Part shown: positions 35,040-40,032 of the stretch, piece by piece
Layout of the letters: every line of letters starts with the position of its first letter
How positions within the stretch are numbered: position 1 is the stretch's first letter
NCBI GenBank assembly: GCA_020628425.1
Contig: JAHDEZ010000007.1
Location: 32,352-72,383 of the forward strand
Direction: 5' to 3'
Source of the DNA: Hellea sp.
GTDB taxonomy: Bacteria; Pseudomonadota; Alphaproteobacteria; Caulobacterales; Maricaulaceae
Length of the DNA stretch: 40,032 nucleotides
Position numbers and translations under genes: made by a program
The notes under the pieces: model-generated
Database searches by the model: none
Told to the model about the DNA's origin: nothing
The model's input: the letters and a program-made list of their open reading frames with translations, nothing else

Positions 35040-35108
35040 TGTTTTAGCCTTCTTGACTCACAAATCTGGGCTTCTAACAACATGAATCGTTAAGTCAAAG
35101 GTAAAGCG

Positions 35109-36224
35109 TTGAGCGGGAAAATTTACACGGCATTGGGGCTCATGAGCGGAACGTCGCTGGACGGGCTGGATGTGGCTGTCTTGAAAACAGACGGCGAAAA
35201 AATCACTGGCTTCGGCCCGACTAAGAACTTCGTGTATGATCTTTTACAAAAACGTAAGCTCGAGAAAGCAACTAGAGCGGCGCTGCGATGGCGGTTTGAG
35301 GGCAAGCGCCCAGGTCGGCTAGAGACTGCGGAACAGTTCCTAGACGAAATGCATATTTTTGCCTGCAAGCAAATCCTCAAAGAAATCGATTGCGATCTTA
35401 TTGGCTATCATGGACAAACCGTCGTCCATATGCCCCCTCAAAACGGTGTGCTTGGCCAAACGTTGCAACTTGGAGATGGTCAGAAGTTGGCCGATGCACT
35501 CGACCTGCCATGCGTTTATGATTTTCGCACGAATGATATGAAACATGGTGGACAGGGGGCTCCATTGGCGCCGATATACCACAAAGCGCTATGCGAATAT
35601 TCAAAGCTTAAAGGAAAAATAGTTGTCTTAAACTTGGGTGGTGTTGGAAACTTCACCCTCGTAGACGGGCAAGATATGACAGCGTCGGATACAGGCCCAG
35701 CCAACGGCCCGCTTGACAATTGGCTTTTCAGATTTGGTTTAGATTACGATAAAGACGGCAAAATTTCAGCGAAAGGCAATTTCGACCTTCCACTTATCGA
35801 GAAATGGTTGAAAGAAATTCCCTTCTTTAAAGAGGACGGCACTAAATCCGCGGACCGATATGATTTTGACGTCATCGGTGAGCTCATTGGAAAGTCAGCA
35901 GAAGATGGGGCGGCGACATTGGCCGCTTTTTGTGCCGCCTCGGTCGCGCACACTTTCAGGAAGATAGAACTCGTGCCGGATCGGATCATTGTCAGTGGCG
36001 GCGGTCGTAAGAACAAAACCATTCTTAAAATGTTGGGGGATTTGATTAAATGCCCAATTGAAACGGCTGAGGGTGTAGGTTGGATGGGCGATAGTATCGA
36101 GGCTCAAGCACTGGCCTACTTTGCAGTGCGGTCAAATTTGGGATTACCTTTGTCATTTCCCGCGACGACAGGCGTGCCCGAGCCATTAACCGGTGGACGA
36201 ATGGCATTTCCCGCCAAAAGCTAA
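35109..36224 (+). CDS. anmK: Anhydro-N-acetylmuramic acid kinase
   Basis: AnmK phosphorylates and opens anhydroMurNAc released during cell-wall turnover, giving MurNAc-6-phosphate for recycling. The 371-residue protein has the ATP-binding MSGTSLDGLDVAV at residues 12-24, then the family segments HGQTVVHMP, DFRTNDMKHGGQGAPLAP and NLGGVGNFT, and near the C-terminus IIVSGGGRKNKTI. The start is TTG 35109 with AAAGG upstream. The first ATG falls within the catalytic motif and cannot be the start. It is divergent from tyrS and converges on the alpha/beta hydrolase with 7 bases between. Confidence 0.95.
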   Translation: MSGKIYTALGLMSGTSLDGLDVAVLKTDGEKITGFGPTKNFVYDLLQKRKLEKATRAALRWRFEGKRPGRLETAEQFLDEMHIFACKQILKEIDCDLIGYHGQTVVHMPPQNGVLGQTLQLGDGQKLADALDLPCVYDFRTNDMKHGGQGAPLAPIYHKALCEYSKLKGKIVVLNLGGVGNFTLVDGQDMTASDTGPANGPLDNWLFRFGLDYDKDGKISAKGNFDLPLIEKWLKEIPFFKEDGTKSADRYDFDVIGELIGKSAEDGAATLAAFCAASVAHTFRKIELVPDRIIVSGGGRKNKTILKMLGDLIKCPIETAEGVGWMGDSIEAQALAYFAVRSNLGLPLSFPATTGVPEPLTGGRMAFPAKS

Positions 36225-36231
36225 GGCTGCG

Positions 36232-36903
36232 TTAAACTCTTGGCTCGCGCGGCGGGCAGTACATTGGGTCTAAGTGTTCATCCAAATAATCGTCAATCAC
36301 GTCCATAGTCTGCTCAAGGTGATTGGAATAAAAATGGTCCGCACCGTCAATACGGTGGGTTGAAATCTCTTTGCCCTTTTGAACCCGGATGCGCTCGATG
36401 ACGCGATCCACGTCATTGGCCGGAACAATAGGGTCTTCGCTGCCATAGGTAACAAGACCGGAGGCTGGGCATGGAGCCAAGAATGCAAAGTCGTACGTAT
36501 TGGTCGGGAGCGACATTGAAATAAATCCGGCAATCTCTGGGCGGCGCATCAAAAGCTGCATGCCAATCCAAGCCCCGAATGAATAACCTGAAACCCAGGA
36601 GAATGGTGCATTCTGATTAAAACTTTGCATCCAATCAAGTGCGTAGGCCGCATCCTGCAACTCACCTTGACCGTTATCATAAGTGCCGACTGATCTACCA
36701 ATACCTCTGAAATTAAAGCGCAGAACCGAGAAACCACGGCCCTTATATTGCTCATACATGGCCACCGGAATTCGGTGATCCATATGTCCTCCGGCTTTAG
36801 GGTGGGGTGACAGGATGAGGGCGCAAGGGGCGGCCGGATCATCAGACGGATGATAACGACCCTCAAGGCGACCTTCAGGGCCTGCAAAAATCACTTCTGG
36901 CAT
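36232..36903 (-). CDS. Alpha/beta hydrolase (dienelactone-hydrolase-like)
   Basis: The 223-residue cytoplasmic protein has a nucleophile elbow GYSFG (Ser108), a likely acid in GSEDPIVP (Asp157) and a histidine in GADHFYSNH (His190). An oxyanion-side segment SPHPKAGG and the FNFRGIGRS turn match a conserved proteobacterial group annotated only as alpha/beta hydrolases. The substrate is unknown. It lies divergent to the suf operon with the IscR-type site between them. Confidence 0.85.
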   Translation of the reverse strand: MPEVIFAGPEGRLEGRYHPSDDPAAPCALILSPHPKAGGHMDHRIPVAMYEQYKGRGFSVLRFNFRGIGRSVGTYDNGQGELQDAAYALDWMQSFNQNAPFSWVSGYSFGAWIGMQLLMRRPEIAGFISMSLPTNTYDFAFLAPCPASGLVTYGSEDPIVPANDVDRVIERIRVQKGKEISTHRIDGADHFYSNHLEQTMDVIDDYLDEHLDPMYCPPREPRV

Positions 36904-36930
36904 TTAAATCTCTTAGTTCTTATCTTTAAT

Positions 36931-36949
36931 CTTGACTAAAATAGTCGGG
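36931..36949 (+). promoter_or_regulatory. IscR type I operator upstream of the suf operon
   Basis: CTTGACTAAAATAGTCGGG matches every core position of the enterobacterial type I IscR consensus (S-YYGACTRWWWYAGTCRR-S). The imperfect palindrome GACT...AGTC also contains TTGACT, a plausible -35. It lies about 105 bases before the iscR start codon, suggesting that Fe-S-loaded IscR represses its own operon. Confidence 0.7.
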
Positions 36950-37053
36950 ATTACTACGTACCCCGCCTGTAATAACGTGGGCCGCCTTTAACAAAGCGAT
37001 TTGGAAAAAGCAAAATAAAGTTCACATTTAAAGAAAAAACAACGGTTTAGACG

Positions 37054-37503
37054 GTGAAACTGACAGCAAAAGGACGATATGCCATCATGGCAATGACCGA
37101 TTTGGCGTCTCAAGGCGCTGATTCCGTCGTGTCATTGACTGAAATATCAAAACGTCAAAGTATTTCTCTGTCATATTTAGAGCAGCTTTTTGGAAAACTC
37201 CGTAAAGCAGGCCTGGTTGAAAGCCACCGAGGACATAGTGGTGGCTATAGCCTTTCCAGACCTTCTGAAGGGATAAAACTCGACGCCATAATCGCCGCTG
37301 TCGACGAAGATATCAAGCTGCATGGCTGTACACCCGAGATCAAACAACATTGCACCGGGCATACGACTCAATGCTTGACGCATTCACTTTGGGATGCCCT
37401 AGAAGCTCATATTGAGGACTTTCTGGCAAAAGTTTCTGTCGCTGACGTCGTATCGCAAAATTTGACAGTTCCCAATGGCTCTACGCTGGAGCCTGCAGAA
37501 TGA
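37054..37503 (+). CDS. iscR: Rrf2-family Fe-S cluster regulator IscR
   Basis: The 149-residue protein has an N-terminal winged helix-turn-helix (MKLTAKGRYAIMAMTDLA start, recognition region SISLSYLEQLFGKLRKAGLV, wing with RGHSGGYSLSRP). The cluster-binding loop has Cys92, Cys100 and Cys107 plus His110 in QCLTHSLW. These correspond to the three Cys and one His ligands of IscR, with wider Cys spacing (X7 and X6) than in E. coli (X5 and X5). The GTG start at 37054 is the only one that gives the conserved N-terminus. It senses cluster status and controls the suf genes. It overlaps the next gene by ATGA. Confidence 0.93.
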   Translation: MKLTAKGRYAIMAMTDLASQGADSVVSLTEISKRQSISLSYLEQLFGKLRKAGLVESHRGHSGGYSLSRPSEGIKLDAIIAAVDEDIKLHGCTPEIKQHCTGHTTQCLTHSLWDALEAHIEDFLAKVSVADVVSQNLTVPNGSTLEPAE

Positions 37504-38621
37504 GTGCGCGCATTTACTTTGATCATAACGCAACGTCGCCTGCTAGACCTGAGGTCATAGAGACCGTAGCCCATGCCATGACGGTAGGCGGAAATTCGTC
37601 GGCGCAACATGGTCATGGGCGTGCCGCTCGCAGTCTTGTGTCGCAAGCCCGGGAAATCATCGGAATGAAACTGGGCTTATGCGCTCAGGATATCATCTTT
37701 ACAGGTGGTGGAACCGAAAGCGACAATTCGGCGGTTTATTCTGCCGTTTCCGGTGGCTGTAAAACACTTCTAATTTCATCACTGGACCACCCCGCAACTT
37801 CCACAGCCGCTGAACGTTTTGGCGAAAGGGTCGAATATATTCCGGCGCTGTCCAACGGTTTAACGAACATGGACTGGTTAAAAAATCGTCTTGAGAATTG
37901 GATTGAGGATGACGGACGTTTATTTGTTTCCGTACCTGTGGTTAATAGTGAAACCGGTGTCATTCAGCCAGTCGAAGAGGTCATTGAATTGGTCCATGAA
38001 AACGGCGGTCTCGTACATACCGATGCGGTTCAAGCCTTGGGAAAAATCGAATTTATGTGTCTCCCGGACTATCTTTCTGTTTCTGCACACAAGATTGGCG
38101 GACCTATGGGCATAGGAGCACTTTATGTTGCGGCTGACGCGCCTTATGCCTCGCATTTAACTGGCGGCGGTCAGGAAAGGCGACGACGCGCCGGGACTAT
38201 CAATGTGGCCGGAATTGCGGGCTTTGGCAAAGCTGCGAAATTGACTTCAAACCTCAATAATATCAAAGAGATACGTAATTATATTGAGGCAGGCCTAAAG
38301 GGCATGGAGCCGAGTATCGTGATATTCGGAGAAGAGTGTGAACGCCTGCCAAATACCAGCTTTTTCGCCGTTCCGGACGCCAGCTCCATGACTTTGATGA
38401 TGGCGCTCGATATTGAAGGTATATCCGTATCGCGGGGTATGGCCTGTTCCAGCGGAAAAACTGATGCATCGAAAGCTCTTACCGCCATGGGGCGTTTGGA
38501 CGATGCGCCACAGGGCGCGATCCGCCTATCTCTGGGATATAACAACACAATGGAAGAAGCCGACAGGTTTCTGGCCGCCTGGGCGAAAATTCGCCGTAAA
38601 GAACTGAAAGTCGCCTCATGA
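37500..38621 (+). CDS. Cysteine desulfurase of the suf operon (NifS/IscS-like class)
   Basis: This PLP enzyme releases sulfur from cysteine for Fe-S cluster assembly. The 373-residue protein has [14 protein letters not shown] at the start, the PLP lysine in [12 protein letters not shown] (Lys198) and the catalytic cysteine in [10 protein letters not shown] (Cys316) on the mobile loop. The SSGK region and overall length put it with class I (IscS/NifS) rather than class II SufS. It overlaps iscR and sufB by 4 bases each (ATGA), so the three are translated as a coupled unit. Confidence 0.93.
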   Translation: MSARIYFDHNATSPARPEVIETVAHAMTVGGNSSAQHGHGRAARSLVSQAREIIGMKLGLCAQDIIFTGGGTESDNSAVYSAVSGGCKTLLISSLDHPATSTAAERFGERVEYIPALSNGLTNMDWLKNRLENWIEDDGRLFVSVPVVNSETGVIQPVEEVIELVHENGGLVHTDAVQALGKIEFMCLPDYLSVSAHKIGGPMGIGALYVAADAPYASHLTGGGQERRRRAGTINVAGIAGFGKAAKLTSNLNNIKEIRNYIEAGLKGMEPSIVIFGEECERLPNTSFFAVPDASSMTLMMALDIEGISVSRGMACSSGKTDASKALTAMGRLDDAPQGAIRLSLGYNNTMEEADRFLAAWAKIRRKELKVAS

Positions 38622-40032
38622 GTGATAACAACACAAAGGTAAAAGACGGTATTGATGCCGAAACGGTCGAAGGTGTCCGCGCCCTCGAGGCCGCGAAATA
38701 TAAATACGGCTTTGACAGCGACATCGAACAGGAATTCGCCCCCAAAGGCCTGAATGAAGACATTGTTCGCTTTATCTCCGAGAAAAAGGACGAGCCGGAA
38801 TGGCTGTTGGAATGGCGTCTGGAGGCCTATCGTCGTTGGCTCACCCTGGAAGAGCCAGAATGGGCCATGGTCGATTATCCTGAAATCGATTTTCAGGACA
38901 TGTATTACTACGCTTCACCAAAGAAGAAGGACGGCCCCAAAAGCCTCGATGAAGTCGATCCGGAGATCCTCGAAGTTTATAATAAGCTCGGCATTTCACT
39001 AAAAGAACAAGAGGTGTTAGCTGGTGTGGAAGGTGCGCCTAAAGTCGCCGTAGATGCTGTGTTCGATAGTGTCTCGGTTGTGACCACCTTCAAAGAAGAA
39101 CTGGCCAAACATGGTGTTATCTTCTGTTCCTTCTCAGAAGCCGTAAAAGATCACCCAGAACTGGTGAAGAAATATATGGGCTCTGTCGTGCCGGTCACCG
39201 ATAACTACTACGCCACTCTCAATAATGCGGTCTTTTCGGATGGGTCCTTTGTTTACATCCCGCCAGGTGTGCGCTGCCCTATGGAACTCTCCACCTATTT
39301 TCGCATGAATGCGCAGGGCACAGGCCAGTTTGAGCGCACACTCATCATCGCCGACAAAGGCTCTTATGTATCCTATCTGGAAGGCTGTACAGCGCCTATG
39401 CGCGACGAAAATCAGCTCCACGCCGCTATCGTTGAAATCATTGTCCACGAAGACGCGGAAGTAAAATACTCCACCGTTCAAAATTGGTGGCCGGGCGATA
39501 GCGAAGGCAAGGGCGGGGTCTATAACTTTGTAACCAAGCGGGCCGATTGCAGAGGCGCCAATTCCAAAGTGAGCTGGACACAGGTCGAGACTGGTTCTGC
39601 CGTGACCTGGAAATATCCGTCTTGCATTCTGCGCGGTGATAACAGCCAGGGCGAGTTTTATTCGATTGCTATTACCAATGGGCATCAGCAGGCCGACACA
39701 GGCACCAAGATGATCCATTTAGGCAAGAACACGCGATCTCGAGTGATCTCTAAGGGAATCAGTGCAGGAAAATCGAACTCCACCTATCGGGGCCTGGTCA
39801 GTGCCCATCGCAAAGCGGAAGGCGCACGTAATTTTACGCAATGTGACAGTCTATTGATTGGTGATCAATGTGGTGCCCACACCGTGCCTTATGTGGAAAG
39901 CGATACGCCGACCGCCCAGTTTGAACATGAGGCAACAACGTCCAAGCTCTCAGATGATCAACTCTTTTATTGCCGTCAACGCGGCCTCTCAGAAGAGGAG
40001 GCGGTTGCGCTCCTCGTCAATGGTTTCTGCCG
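38618..40032 (+). CDS. sufB: Fe-S cluster assembly scaffold SufB (3' end beyond the window)
   Basis: The reading frame from ATG 38618 stays open to the window edge: 471 codons, about 20-30 short of full length. SufB forms the SufBC2D scaffold on which clusters are built. Visible family segments are [16 protein letters not shown] near the N-terminus, [19 protein letters not shown] and [16 protein letters not shown]. The C-terminal [19 protein letters not shown] and FEHEATTS contain the cysteine and glutamate matching E. coli Cys405 and Glu434 at the SufB-SufD interface. The gene overlaps the desulfurase stop (ATGA). Confidence 0.97.
   Translation, partial: MSDNNTKVKDGIDAETVEGVRALEAAKYKYGFDSDIEQEFAPKGLNEDIVRFISEKKDEPEWLLEWRLEAYRRWLTLEEPEWAMVDYPEIDFQDMYYYASPKKKDGPKSLDEVDPEILEVYNKLGISLKEQEVLAGVEGAPKVAVDAVFDSVSVVTTFKEELAKHGVIFCSFSEAVKDHPELVKKYMGSVVPVTDNYYATLNNAVFSDGSFVYIPPGVRCPMELSTYFRMNAQGTGQFERTLIIADKGSYVSYLEGCTAPMRDENQLHAAIVEIIVHEDAEVKYSTVQNWWPGDSEGKGGVYNFVTKRADCRGANSKVSWTQVETGSAVTWKYPSCILRGDNSQGEFYSIAITNGHQQADTGTKMIHLGKNTRSRVISKGISAGKSNSTYRGLVSAHRKAEGARNFTQCDSLLIGDQCGAHTVPYVESDTPTAQFEHEATTSKLSDDQLFYCRQRGLSEEEAVALLVNGFC

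Noticed and set aside
39134-39718. 194-residue minus-strand open frame
   Set aside because: It lies antisense to the well-conserved sufB coding sequence.
1-40032. Prophage, insertion sequence, CRISPR, tRNA or toxin-antitoxin content
   Set aside because: No transposase, integrase, array repeats, tRNA cloverleaf or recognisable toxin pair was seen on either strand; the genes are core functions packed closely.

Overview
The window is a stretch of ordinary core chromosome from an alphaproteobacterium, most likely a marine, moderate-GC member of the Hyphomonadaceae/Maricaulales-Caulobacterales side. This placement is inferred from gene content and order: rne-amiC-mrcA-prfB, yajC-secD-secF, divergent uvrA/ssb with a GAAC-N7-GAAC SOS box, dnaB-alr, tyrS beside anmK, an M23 peptidase-bactofilin pair, iscR-cysteine desulfurase-sufB, a nickel superoxide dismutase, and an RNase E ending in a GWW motif. 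I see no phage, insertion sequence, CRISPR array, tRNA or rRNA gene.

Layout. 1-2.8 kb (minus strand): the start of a D-aminoacylase-like amidohydrolase, a bile-acid:sodium-symporter-family transporter and a TadG-like protein. 2.9-3.2 kb: rnpB (RNase P RNA), followed closely by a lipoprotein with two aspartyl-protease lobes. 4.3-6.9 kb (minus): dnaB then alr. 7.1-11.4 kb (plus): a LysM protein, then yajC-secD-secF. The yajC promoter lies inside the inverted repeat of the upstream terminator. 11.4-12.4 kb (minus): a compact nickel-SOD cassette (small His-rich membrane protein, sodN, maturation peptidase) whose last stop codon overlaps that of secF. 12.5-15.2 kb (plus): an NDUFAF6-like squalene/phytoene-synthase-fold protein and an AbgT-family transporter carrying an inserted extracytoplasmic repeat domain, closed by a good intrinsic terminator. 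15.3-19.6 kb (minus): uvrA then trmFO. 19.8 kb: ssb. 20.3-25.2 kb (minus): rne, an M48 protease with a helical-repeat C-terminus and a DsbA-like lipoprotein. 25.6-30.7 kb (plus): amiC, mrcA and prfB with its programmed +1 frameshift. 30.8-35.0 kb (minus): tyrS, bcp, a ferritin-like protein, an M23 peptidase and a bactofilin. 35.1-36.9 kb: anmK and an alpha/beta hydrolase, convergent. 37.0 kb to the end (plus): iscR, a cysteine desulfurase and sufB (cut by the window), joined by two ATGA overlaps and preceded by an IscR-type operator.

How the genes work together. Cell-wall functions recur: alr makes D-Ala, anmK recycles anhydroMurNAc, mrcA synthesises and crosslinks peptidoglycan, and amiC, the LysM protein and the M23-bactofilin pair remodel or organise it. 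yajC-secDF and the DsbA-like and M48 proteins serve export and envelope protein quality. uvrA and ssb share a LexA box. The suf operon, a peroxiredoxin, the nickel SOD and the NDUFAF6-like protein belong to redox and metal homeostasis.

I did not find a convincing new multi-gene system. The most unusual items are the AbgT transporter with an embedded DUF11-like domain, the short HupE-like protein leading the nickel-SOD cassette, the pepsin-like two-lobed lipoprotein protease, the enlarged periplasmic domain of SecF, the terminator/promoter overlap at yajC, and a hairpin that holds the prfB frameshift Shine-Dalgarno sequence. Start codons were chosen by reading ribosome-binding sites; several differ from the longest open frame and are explained in the entries.
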